From contig JAPSFM010000002.1 of assembly GCA_035063885.1 (NCBI GenBank), positions 62,001 to 126,000 on the forward strand: 64,000 nt of DNA, given 5' to 3'. The translations under genes were made by a program, and so were the position numbers. Below the pieces are notes generated by a model that was not told where the DNA came from, did not search any database, and saw only the letters and a list, made by a program, of their open reading frames with translations. Position 1 is the stretch's first letter. Each line of letters opens with the position of its first letter. Below, piece after piece: positions 40,830-49,247 of this stretch. The DNA comes from CAADGY01 sp900696665 (lineage in GTDB: Bacteria > Acidobacteriota > Terriglobia > Bryobacterales > Bryobacteraceae).

Positions 40830-42134
40830 ATGACCGCGAACCCGGTTTCGCTTTCAGCCTACGGACTCCTGCTTCGCACGAACCGGAATTTCAGGCTCCT
40901 GTGGCTGGCACAAATTGTCAGCGAACTGGGTGATTGGCTCTACTCGGTGGCGGTCTATAGCCTGTTGTTTGAGTACACCGGAAGCGCCAAGTCGGTGGCG
41001 ACCGCTTTCGTCCTTCAGGTTCTGCCGCAGTTTTTCATCGCGCCCGCAGCCGGTGTGATCAATGACCGGCTTAGCCGCAAAAAAGTCATGATCTTCGCCG
41101 ACTGCTTCCGGGCAGTCATCGTACTAGGAATGCTGTTGGTGCGCGGGCCGGAGATGATCTGGTTCCTGTACATCCTGCTTCTCCTCGAAACCTGCATGTG
41201 GGCTTTGTTCGAGCCCGGGCGGAATGCGGTCATCCCGAACATCACCACCGGCAAAGAAGTGATTGTGGCTAACACGCTTTCGTCCATGACATGGTCGTTC
41301 AATCTCGCCATCGGAGCCGCTCTGGGCGGCGCGATCGCGGTGCTGTTCGGCCGGACGGCGGTATTTCTCGTAAACGGACTCACGTTCGTTGTGTCCGCTC
41401 TGGTGCTTCGCCGGATGGAATTTTCAGAACCCCACCTTGCGACGCTCCCGCCGCTGCGAATGCGCGATCTGGCCGATTTCACCCCCATTCTGGATGGCAT
41501 ACGCTACGTAAAGCACGATGCGCGTTTGCTGGCGACAATGTTTGTCAAATGCGGGCTGGGCTTGATGGGATCGCATTGGGTGATCCTGCCGGTTTTGGGA
41601 GAGCGCATCTTTCCCGTCCGCATGGAGGGTCTCGATCCGCAGCGCGGGGGAATGCTCGGCATGAGCCTGCTGATGGCGTCGCGTGGTGTAGGAGCGCTCC
41701 TCGGCCCCATAGTGGGCAGCTACTGGTCCGGGCGTATTGAATCCCGGCTGCGGCTTGGTATCCTTATCGGCTTCCTCACTGGTTCGCTCGGCTACCTGCT
41801 GCTCTCCGCCGCCGGCTCGCTGTGGATCGCGTGCGCCACCGTGGTGCTCGCTTATGCGGGCGGCTCCGTCATCTGGGTTTTCTCCACCACGCTACTCCAG
41901 ATCCAGACCGCGGACCGGTTTCGCGGGCGCGTTTTTTCCGCGGAATTTGCCTTTGGTATGCTCGCCATGTCCACGGTCAGCTACACGTCCGGAGTGCTCA
42001 TCGATGTTGGACTGACTCCGCAGGAACTGGCAGCCTACACGGGTTTGATCATCCTCATTCCCGCTGCCGCGTGGGCATTCGCACTACGGCTCTGGAAGAA
42101 ACCTTGTCCAGTGCCGGATCACCAGGATAGTTGA
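40830..42134 (+). CDS. MFS transporter (enterobactin-exporter-like/DHA3 type)
   Basis: 434 residues with about 12 hydrophobic helices. The N-terminal NFRLLWLAQIVSELGDWLYSVAVYSLLF and the loop DRLSRKKVMIFADCFRAVIVLGML carry the MFS A-motif equivalent, as in the MFS_3/DHA3 macrolide or siderophore exporter group. Substrate unknown. The start ATG follows a leader repeat shared with the RND permease gene. The 3' end overlaps the convergent P-loop kinase gene by 51 bases (42084-42134), so transcripts from both strands are complementary there. Confidence 0.87.
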   Translation: MTANPVSLSAYGLLLRTNRNFRLLWLAQIVSELGDWLYSVAVYSLLFEYTGSAKSVATAFVLQVLPQFFIAPAAGVINDRLSRKKVMIFADCFRAVIVLGMLLVRGPEMIWFLYILLLLETCMWALFEPGRNAVIPNITTGKEVIVANTLSSMTWSFNLAIGAALGGAIAVLFGRTAVFLVNGLTFVVSALVLRRMEFSEPHLATLPPLRMRDLADFTPILDGIRYVKHDARLLATMFVKCGLGLMGSHWVILPVLGERIFPVRMEGLDPQRGGMLGMSLLMASRGVGALLGPIVGSYWSGRIESRLRLGILIGFLTGSLGYLLLSAAGSLWIACATVVLAYAGGSVIWVFSTTLLQIQTADRFRGRVFSAEFAFGMLAMSTVSYTSGVLIDVGLTPQELAAYTGLIILIPAAAWAFALRLWKKPCPVPDHQDS

Positions 42135-42593
42135 GAAGCCCTCCTCTGCCTCCGGTGGTCTCAACCTTGCAGCCATCGCGAGCAGCGCTTCATCCGGCAC
42201 CACGCGCGGCCGCGCCCGGTTGCGTTCCCGGCACACTTCCACCGGCACATCGAAGAAAATGGCGTCCACAACACAGCCGTAGAATTGGCCCATCTTGATG
42301 TACGCCCGCCGTTCTTTGCGTGTGAGGTTCGTTGCGTCGATGTAGGTTTCGGGCCGTCCCAACTCGATTCGGCGGCGCAGCAGACTTCTCAACGTGGCGA
42401 ACACCAGCCCGTGAATGGACTGGTTTGTTGCGTCGTCCACGAGCAACTCCCGAATATGATCGGAAGAAAGCACTGGCAGGTTGTGCTTCCTGGCGTACGA
42501 TGATTTGCCGGACCCGGGCAGTCCCACCAGCACAACGATACGAGGTTTTCCGGCCGCCGGATGCACGCTAATCGACCACGTATTTCCCGGCAT
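42084..42593 (-). CDS. P-loop kinase of the polynucleotide-kinase/zeta-like type
   Basis: About 169 residues from ATG 42593, overlapping the end of fadE by 26 bases; GTG 42566 just after the fadE stop is an alternative. Walker A is VGLPGSGKSSYARK, followed by LSSDHIRELLVDD, where the Asp could act as general base, and YIDATNLTRKERRAYI. A lid region RNRARPRVVPDEALLAMAARLRPP with several Arg resembles the kinase domain of bacterial Pnkp. Small free-standing kinases of this group phosphorylate RNA/DNA ends or small metabolites. The last gene of the fad run; the 3' end overlaps the MFS gene tail to tail. Confidence 0.8.
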   Translation of the reverse strand: MPGNTWSISVHPAAGKPRIVVLVGLPGSGKSSYARKHNLPVLSSDHIRELLVDDATNQSIHGLVFATLRSLLRRRIELGRPETYIDATNLTRKERRAYIKMGQFYGCVVDAIFFDVPVEVCRERNRARPRVVPDEALLAMAARLRPPEAEEGFSTILVIRHWTRFLPEP

Positions 42594-44310
42594 CGAGCAG
42601 CCTGGAAGCGATGCGCCGCCGTAGCTCGATCGTGTTGACGAGTTCGACCTCGGCAAAGCGGTGGAGCACTCCGGCTGTGGCTCGAAGAGGCTCTCCTTCG
42701 AGACACGCCGCCAGTATGCCGCGCGCGGTGTTCTCCATTTGCGCCATGCCGTCCTGAACGAATACGCGGGCCATCTCACCGGCGGACTTCATCCTGGCCG
42801 CCCTCAGCGTTACGGATTCCATCGCGTAGGCCCCCATCGCGAGACCCGACAGCCCCGCCAGCACTTCCTGTTCCTGATCCAGCGTGTCTTTAAAGCGGCG
42901 GTAAGCCACCCCCAGGCACAGCAGGAAAATCTTTTTCGATCGTGCGACGGGGTCCGGTTCACCCGGGATCTTGCCCGCGCCGATCTCGCTCTCCAACTTC
43001 TTCACTGCTTCGACAAGCTCGAGTTGCCCGCGCCGCGAGCGCTTCAATAGAATACCGGCGGCGAGGAGCCTGTTAATCTCGTTCGTGCCTTCGAAGATCC
43101 GGTTGATTCTGGAATCGCGGTAGGCGCGTTCCACCGCGTAGTCCTGGTGATACCCGTAACCTCCATGAATTTGCACGCCTTCATCCACTACGTAGTCCAG
43201 CATCTCGGACGCGAACACCTTCACAAATGAACACTCCGCGGCGAACTCTTCCAAGGCTTTCATCATCGTGGCGGCGGCACCCGGCTTATCCCAGGAGAAC
43301 CCGGCCAGCCGCAACTGAACGTCGCCCGTGACGCGGTAGCTGATGGCCTCGGCGGCAAATAGGCGAATAGCCATTTCAGCAAGCTTGTGCTGGATGAGCC
43401 CAAACTCGCCTATTGCTTTTCCGAAAGCGTGCCGCTCTTTTGCGTAGCGCAACGAATCACCGAGCGTTTGTTTGGCGCCGCCTACTGCAAAAGGTCCGAG
43501 TTTCAGACGCCCCAGGTTCAGAATATTGAACGCGACAACGTGTCCGCGCCCGATTTCTCCAAGCACGTTCGAGACAGGGACCGGAACATTGTCGAAGTAG
43601 ACCGCCGTGGTGGAGCTGCCTTTGATACCCATCTTCTTCTCTTCGGCGCCCGTACTGAGGCCGGGATAGCCGCGTTCCACCAGGAAGGCCGTAAACTGCT
43701 CACCGTCAATCTTCGCGAAGACTGTGAACAGGCCGGCAGCCCCACCGTTAGTGATCCACATCTTCTGCCCATTCAACAGGTAATGAGTGCCTTCAGCATT
43801 CAGCGTGGCGCGTGTTCGCGCGGCCAGAGCGTCGGAGCCGGCATGGGATTCGCTCAGGCAGTAGGCGCCGACCAACTCGCCGCTCACCAGTCTGGGCAGG
43901 TACGTTTGCTTCTGCTCCTCGGTGCCGAACAGCAGAATAGGGATCGTTCCAATACCGCTGTGGGCTCCGTGCCAGGCCGCGTAGGAGCCGTCTCGTGCTA
44001 CTCTTTCGGCAACAATCATGGCCGAAGCCAGGTCGAGTTCCATGCCGCCATAACGGTCGGGGACCAGCACGGCAGTCAGACCAAGCTCCGCCGATTTACG
44101 CAGTACCGATACAGCGGCGCCAGGCTCCTGCCGCTGAATTGCTTCGAGATGCGGCTCCACTTCGTTGCGCCAGAACTCGTCGGTAGTGCGGGCGATGGCG
44201 CGGTGCTCCTCGCTGAAGTCTTCAGGCGTGAACACCTGGCCGGGCGCGGTAGCGTCCAACAGGAATCCACCGCCGCGCGGCATCCAGGGCGTTCCGGCAG
44301 CATTCAACAT
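42568..44310 (-). CDS. fadE: Acyl-CoA dehydrogenase (FadE)
   Basis: 580 residues. The acyl-CoA dehydrogenase core contains YCLSESHAGSDA (FAD site), KMWITNGGAAGLFTVFAK, KKMGIKGSSTTAVYFDNVPVP, RHAFGKAIGEFGLIQHKLAEMA, IHGGYGYHQDYAVERAYRDSRINRIFEGTNEINR (the catalytic Glu is in FEGT). A C-terminal extension of about 170 residues beyond the core matches the longer FadE of fadNAE operons. It performs the first, FAD-linked step of fatty-acid beta-oxidation. It is 6 bases downstream of fadA and in the same order as the B. subtilis fadNAE cluster. No ETF genes are in the window. Confidence 0.93.
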   Translation of the reverse strand: MLNAAGTPWMPRGGGFLLDATAPGQVFTPEDFSEEHRAIARTTDEFWRNEVEPHLEAIQRQEPGAAVSVLRKSAELGLTAVLVPDRYGGMELDLASAMIVAERVARDGSYAAWHGAHSGIGTIPILLFGTEEQKQTYLPRLVSGELVGAYCLSESHAGSDALAARTRATLNAEGTHYLLNGQKMWITNGGAAGLFTVFAKIDGEQFTAFLVERGYPGLSTGAEEKKMGIKGSSTTAVYFDNVPVPVSNVLGEIGRGHVVAFNILNLGRLKLGPFAVGGAKQTLGDSLRYAKERHAFGKAIGEFGLIQHKLAEMAIRLFAAEAISYRVTGDVQLRLAGFSWDKPGAAATMMKALEEFAAECSFVKVFASEMLDYVVDEGVQIHGGYGYHQDYAVERAYRDSRINRIFEGTNEINRLLAAGILLKRSRRGQLELVEAVKKLESEIGAGKIPGEPDPVARSKKIFLLCLGVAYRRFKDTLDQEQEVLAGLSGLAMGAYAMESVTLRAARMKSAGEMARVFVQDGMAQMENTARGILAACLEGEPLRATAGVLHRFAEVELVNTIELRRRIASRLLDAGKYVVD

Positions 44311-44316
44311 GGACCG

Positions 44317-45492
44317 CTAGCTCCTCTCGAAGATACCGGCGGCGCCCTGCCCGCCGCCCACGCACATCGTCACCATGCCATAGCGCGAGCGCCGGCGGTT
44401 CATCTCTCGCAGAATAGTTGCCGTCAACTTCGCCCCAGTACACCCTAACGGATGGCCCAGCGCAATCGCACCGCCGTTCAAATTCACCTTGTCCGGATCA
44501 AGACCGGCCTGTCGAATTACCGCGAGCGCCTGTACCGCGAACGCTTCGTTCAATTCGACAACGCCGACGTCGGCGAGCTTCAAGCCACCCAGCGCCAACG
44601 CTTTCGGTATGGCGACAACCGGCCCGATGCCCATAATCTCCGGAGGAACCCCCGCCGTCGCGAAGCTCACAAATCTCGCCTTAGGCTTCAGCCCCAGGGC
44701 ACGGGCCCGGGTTCCTGACATTACGACCGCCATAGCAGCACCGTCGCTGGTCTGTGACGCGTTGCCGGCCGTGATGGTGCCTTTCGCGTGGAACACCGGT
44801 TTCAACTTCGCCAGCGCTTCGAGCGACGTATCCGCACGAGGACCTTCGTCTTTGGAGAACGTAAATTTCCGTGTGTGCCGCTGCCCGTTATCGGCGGACG
44901 TCTCCTCTACTTCGACGGGCACAATCTCGTCGTCGAAGTGCCCTCCGGCTTGCGCCTTTAAAGCGAGTTGATGGCTGCGCAGAGCGAACAAATCCTGCTC
45001 CTCGCGCGTGATGCCGTAGCGACGCTGCAACTGCTCGCCGGTGAGCCCCATGCCCATGTAAATCTCCGGACGATGATCCACCACCCAGGGATTCGGAGCC
45101 AGTTTATTTCCCGTCATGGGCAACATGCTCATTGACTCGCTTCCTCCCGCGAGAATGATGCTAGCCGAACGAGACCGGATGCAATCAGCGGCCATAGCGA
45201 TGGATTGCAGCCCGGAAGAACAGAAGCGGTTGATCGTCACACCGGGGACGATGTCCGGCAGGCCGGCACGCAACAGAGCGATACGCGCCATGTTCATGCC
45301 GGACTCGGCTTCGGGCATCGCGCAGCCGAGAATGACGTCGTCCACTTCTTCGGGCGGAATCTCGGGATACTTCTCGAGCAGCGCCTTGATGACGTACGCC
45401 GCCAAGTCGTCCGGACGGGTGTTTTTCAAGGCGCCGCGGCCCGCTCTCGCCACGGGTGTCCGAAGACAATCGATGATGACTACCTCTTCCAT
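44317..45492 (-). CDS. fadA: Acetyl-CoA acyltransferase (thiolase)
   Basis: 391 residues, a full-length thiolase. The acyl-accepting Cys is C91 in NRFCSSGLQSIAMA, the general bases are in GGAIALGHPLGCTGAKL (His) and MCVGGGQGAAGIFE (Cys), and NEAFAVQALAVIRQAGL is also present. It cleaves 3-ketoacyl-CoA to acetyl-CoA in beta-oxidation. It lies between fadN (16-base gap) and fadE (6-base gap), clearly one operon. All catalytic residues are present. Confidence 0.95.
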   Translation of the reverse strand: MEEVVIIDCLRTPVARAGRGALKNTRPDDLAAYVIKALLEKYPEIPPEEVDDVILGCAMPEAESGMNMARIALLRAGLPDIVPGVTINRFCSSGLQSIAMAADCIRSRSASIILAGGSESMSMLPMTGNKLAPNPWVVDHRPEIYMGMGLTGEQLQRRYGITREEQDLFALRSHQLALKAQAGGHFDDEIVPVEVEETSADNGQRHTRKFTFSKDEGPRADTSLEALAKLKPVFHAKGTITAGNASQTSDGAAMAVVMSGTRARALGLKPKARFVSFATAGVPPEIMGIGPVVAIPKALALGGLKLADVGVVELNEAFAVQALAVIRQAGLDPDKVNLNGGAIALGHPLGCTGAKLTATILREMNRRRSRYGMVTMCVGGGQGAAGIFERS

Positions 45493-45508
45493 GCCTAAAC
45501 GCCTCTTT

Positions 45509-47836
45509 CTAATTTCGCAGCGGCTTTCCAGTTTTCAGCATGTGCCGGATTCGTTCCTGCGTCTTTGGATGACCGCAGAGGCTTAGAAAAGCCTCCCGCT
45601 CAAGATCGAGCAGATATTGTTCCGTTACCTTTGGCTGTCCGCTGAGGCGGCCGCCGCTGAGGACATGCGCCAGTTTGTCCGCAATCAACAGGTCATGGGC
45701 GCTGAGGAAACCACCTTCGTGCGCGGTCCACGCTCCCAGTTTCATCGCCGCATACCCAGCTTCGCCGGAGACAGCGATTTCCGTAGCGGGTAAAGGTGGT
45801 GAATAACTTCGGGCTAACGCAATTGCCGCCGTTTTGGCATCCGCCAGCAGTCTTTCGGGGTTCATCGTGATCGCATCACCGTCACGCAGCAAACCAAGCC
45901 GCCGGGCATCGGCGGCGCTGCCCGACACCTTCGCAAAGCCAATGAGCTCAAATGCCGCTTTCCAGTCTTTGCGCCGCAGCAGCATCTCCTTCGTTCCACC
46001 GGCCGCTGGAATCAGGCCCACCCCCACTTCCACCAGGCCCATGTACAGTTCGGCCGATGCCTGCACACGCGCGGCGTGAAGAACCACTTCACATCCGCCG
46101 CCCAGAGCGCGTCCGAACGGCGCCGCGACGACGGGCTTCGCCGCGTACTTCAAGGACATGAACGCCTGTTGAAAACGCTGGACAGCCTGGTCAATGGTAT
46201 CCCACTTGCCGGCCTCCACGGCAGCCAGCATGATATTCAGATCTGCGCCCGCACTGAAGATCTCACCCTCGTTCGCAATCACCAGCGCTTCAAAGCCGCG
46301 CTCCGCTTCCTCCAGCCCTTCGAGCAGCATGGCGAGGGTCTCTTCGCCAAGCGTATTCATCTTGCTGTGAAATTCGACACACAGCACACCGTCGTCCAGG
46401 TCCACCAGCGACGCGGCTGTATTGCTCTTGATGACTCCCCGCGCGCGCTTCAGACCGGAGAGCATCAGGATACCGGACCTCTCTTCCAGTTCTACATAGC
46501 CGCCGGCACCAAAATCGAAATACTCCGTGTGTGGCCTGCGATCGGCATCGGCCTGCCTGTAAAACGATGATGCGCCGGAGGAGAGCATCCGCGTTATGGT
46601 TTCCGGCAGTGAGCGGCCCTCGCGCTCCATGCGCCGGGCGGTCTGTTCAAAACCGAGTGCATCCCACAGCTCGAAAGGCCCCAATTTGTGCGCATAGCCC
46701 CACCGCATCGCCCGGTCGATCTCGACGACGCGATCCGCAATTTCAGGGATTCGCTCCGCCGAATAGAGCAGTACGTCGCTGAAGAGGCTCCACAGGAACG
46801 AGCCCGCACGATCGTCCGCCGCCGCCAGCATTCGTAGCCGTTCCGGCAGGCTCGCGATGTGGCGCGCTTTCTCCACGGTCTCAAAACTCGGTTTAGCAGC
46901 CGGATGGTATTCAAGCGTTCGCCAGTCGAGCGCATGGATGTCGCGCTCCTTGCCGGCTCGCTTGTAAAAACCCTGTCCCGCTTTATCTCCCAGCCAGCCG
47001 CGCTCCATCATCCGCGTCACAAAATCCGGCGGCAGGAACCGCTCTCTCCAGCGGTCTTCAGGAATCGCATCGTATAAATTGCGTGCGACAAGAACCCAGA
47101 TGTCGAGCCCGATGATATCGACAAGCCTCAGACTGGCGCTGTTCGGAAGGCCGATCAGCGGCCCCGTGAGCGCATCGGCCTCCTCAACTGTATAGCCGCC
47201 ATCGATCATTGTCTTGTAGACCGTCGCACCGAAGAGGCTTCCGATGCGGTTGGCGATGAAATTTGGCGTATCCTTACACAGCACTACGCCTTTGCCCAGC
47301 CGCTTATCGCAGAAGCCGGAGACATAGGCAACGATCTCCGGGTCCGTGTTCGCACCGGGAATCACTTCCACCAGGTGCAGGTATCGCGGTGGGTTGAAGA
47401 AGTGCGTCCCCAGAAAATTCCTCCGGAACGAATCCGGAAAGCCCTCCGAGATCCGCGCCAGCGGCAACCCGCTGGTGTTCGTCGACAGAATTGCATCGGG
47501 ATGCCGCGCCTGTTCCACGCGGAACCAGATCGCGCGCTTGATATCGAGATTTTCCGTAACCGCCTCGATCACCCAATCGCAATTGCCGAGCCGCGAAAAA
47601 TCATCTTCGAAATTGCCCGGTGTGACCAGCCGCGCCGCGGCGTCCGTAAAAAATCCGCCCGGCTTTTGCTTCAGAGCGGCGTCAATCCCTCTCATCGCCG
47701 CGAAATTGCGGTTCCCCTGTCCGGGAAGGACCATGTCCAGTAGCAGTGCCTCGACACCGGCGTTTGCGAAATGCGCTGCAATTCGGGAGCCCATGGTCCC
47801 TGCTCCCAATACAGCGACACGCCTGACAGTTCTCAT
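45509..47836 (-). CDS. fadN: 3-hydroxyacyl-CoA dehydrogenase / enoyl-CoA hydratase bifunctional protein (FadN type)
   Basis: 775 residues. The dehydrogenase half comes first (NAD loop LGAGTMGSRIAAHFANAG at 10-27; THFFNPPRYLHLVEVIPG; NFIANRIGSLFG) and the crotonase half last (about 465-700, with IFSAGADLN, FGRALGGGCEVVLHAA and GLVEVGVGLIPAAGGTKEM containing the catalytic Glu). This order, the reverse of E. coli FadB, defines FadN. It carries out hydration and oxidation in the beta-oxidation spiral. It is followed by fadA and fadE in the canonical fadNAE order and preceded, after a 36-base gap, by a DHS-like gene. Confidence 0.94.
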   Translation of the reverse strand: MRTVRRVAVLGAGTMGSRIAAHFANAGVEALLLDMVLPGQGNRNFAAMRGIDAALKQKPGGFFTDAAARLVTPGNFEDDFSRLGNCDWVIEAVTENLDIKRAIWFRVEQARHPDAILSTNTSGLPLARISEGFPDSFRRNFLGTHFFNPPRYLHLVEVIPGANTDPEIVAYVSGFCDKRLGKGVVLCKDTPNFIANRIGSLFGATVYKTMIDGGYTVEEADALTGPLIGLPNSASLRLVDIIGLDIWVLVARNLYDAIPEDRWRERFLPPDFVTRMMERGWLGDKAGQGFYKRAGKERDIHALDWRTLEYHPAAKPSFETVEKARHIASLPERLRMLAAADDRAGSFLWSLFSDVLLYSAERIPEIADRVVEIDRAMRWGYAHKLGPFELWDALGFEQTARRMEREGRSLPETITRMLSSGASSFYRQADADRRPHTEYFDFGAGGYVELEERSGILMLSGLKRARGVIKSNTAASLVDLDDGVLCVEFHSKMNTLGEETLAMLLEGLEEAERGFEALVIANEGEIFSAGADLNIMLAAVEAGKWDTIDQAVQRFQQAFMSLKYAAKPVVAAPFGRALGGGCEVVLHAARVQASAELYMGLVEVGVGLIPAAGGTKEMLLRRKDWKAAFELIGFAKVSGSAADARRLGLLRDGDAITMNPERLLADAKTAAIALARSYSPPLPATEIAVSGEAGYAAMKLGAWTAHEGGFLSAHDLLIADKLAHVLSGGRLSGQPKVTEQYLLDLEREAFLSLCGHPKTQERIRHMLKTGKPLRN

Positions 47837-47872
47837 GAAGTTGTGCGCTTCCCCTCGGCAGGAGTTTAGCAG

Positions 47873-49144
47873 TTACGGCGTTTCGACTGCCAGCGGATAG
47901 GTGAGCGTGCCTTGGAGCCAGGCGGCGTTCCCGCGAACGTCCTCCAGGAGCCGCGCAGTCAACTCGTCGCGTTCGAGAAACAGCCGGTAACCTTCGGCCG
48001 GACGCAGATAGCCCCTGGCTTCGGGATGCTTTTCGAAGAGACGCTCTTCCCCCATCTCTTCCGCGAGACGAACGTAATGGTCGCGCTTGTCGAGCAGCGC
48101 TCTTACCAGAAACGGCATGACGGTGGAATAATCCGCCTGCATACTCTCGGTCGTCTTTGTGTAGTGTTCCTTATCCACCTTGCCCCAGGTGACGGCTTCC
48201 GAGGGCGGACAGGAAGAGAGCGAACCGTCCGTGACCGGCGCGGAGACGATTTGCGCATCGAACAGGTAGCCACGTACCTCGGGGATGCCGAGCACCTGCC
48301 CGAGTGCGGGTTCCGGCTGAAGGTTGTAGTTCTTCGGCACGCCGCCGCCGAGAATCAACGTGCCGAGAGCGTGTACCGGGTTGTCAAACAGCCCCCAGCG
48401 ATGATACGCGCATGCTTCGAACACTTCGGCGTGAAGGTCGATCTCAAACCGGTGCTTCTCTCCTATGCCGGCTTTCTCCATGGCCCAGAGCTTCATCGAG
48501 TTCAGAAAAATGCTGCCATCCGCTGGAGCCCCGACAAAGATGGGGATCGCCATCCGATGACAGGTGGCGAGCAGGCCGCCCGGCGCTCCATTGCGCTGTT
48601 CCTGTGTCGCATACAGCGCGCCGAGAAGATAGCGCATCTCGGTGCCGGTCATCTTTTTCTGAAACTCAGGGCGCATCAAGCAGGCGGTGAGAAAGCGATC
48701 CTGGTGAAGAAGGACATCTTCGGCAAACGCCATATCTGTAACGCGGATCACGCCTTCTTCCAGCAGCTTCGCATCGTCGCCATAGATCGGGACTTCGTGG
48801 ATGGGGCCTTCGGTGAACTCGTCCAGGCTGCGATGCCCGTCGTGATAACAGACCGCATCCGTGGTGCTGACATAGGCGATCCAACCGGTCTCAATCAGTG
48901 GAATCAGCCATGCCAGATGCTGGCCCGACACGGTCACCGGTCCCGAAAAAGATAACGTCAGGGGACAGCCCATGCCAATCGCACGGTCAAGGATGGAATA
49001 AATGCGGCGCAGGAACGCCCCGCCGAAGGCCGGCAGCGAATAAAGAAAGATTTCCTCGAGGCTCCGGCACTCATCCACACGCCGGACTACAACTCTTGTA
49101 CGTTCCTCGAGACTGCACGACGTGCGGTTGGATTGTGCTTCCAC
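47873..49144 (-). CDS. Deoxyhypusine synthase-like protein (bacterial DHS/HSS superfamily)
   Basis: 423 residues. LTLSFSGPVTVSGQH opens the Rossmann-like NAD fold. The PIFVGAPADGSIFLNSM stretch parallels the DHS CPxxTDGSxGD region, LGTLILGGGVPKNYNLQ parallels ILGGGxxKHH, and GSLSSCPPSEAVTWGKV parallels the DHS active-site GARPDEAVSWGK, keeping the lysine (K322) that in eukaryotic DHS forms the imine with the aminobutyl group. The protein is longer than human DHS (369) by inserts and a C-terminal tail. Bacteria lack eIF5A, so the role is unknown; homospermidine synthesis or modification of another amine is possible. It lies between an acyl-CoA dehydratase activase gene and fadN on the same strand. 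Confidence 0.82.
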   Translation of the reverse strand: MEAQSNRTSCSLEERTRVVVRRVDECRSLEEIFLYSLPAFGGAFLRRIYSILDRAIGMGCPLTLSFSGPVTVSGQHLAWLIPLIETGWIAYVSTTDAVCYHDGHRSLDEFTEGPIHEVPIYGDDAKLLEEGVIRVTDMAFAEDVLLHQDRFLTACLMRPEFQKKMTGTEMRYLLGALYATQEQRNGAPGGLLATCHRMAIPIFVGAPADGSIFLNSMKLWAMEKAGIGEKHRFEIDLHAEVFEACAYHRWGLFDNPVHALGTLILGGGVPKNYNLQPEPALGQVLGIPEVRGYLFDAQIVSAPVTDGSLSSCPPSEAVTWGKVDKEHYTKTTESMQADYSTVMPFLVRALLDKRDHYVRLAEEMGEERLFEKHPEARGYLRPAEGYRLFLERDELTARLLEDVRGNAAWLQGTLTYPLAVETP

Positions 49145-49247
49145 GAGGCCATTCTAGCAAGCGGCGCCGGGGGCACAATCCGTGTGCATCCCTGTCCAAA
49201 CAAATCGCCGCACAAACATTTTAAGACGTCGTGTTTAAGGTCCGGCT

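Noticed and set aside
43387..44448. Plus-strand open frame (353 codons) opposite fadE and the end of fadA
   Set aside because: It spans two genes with clear catalytic motifs on the other strand and has no recognisable content or SD.
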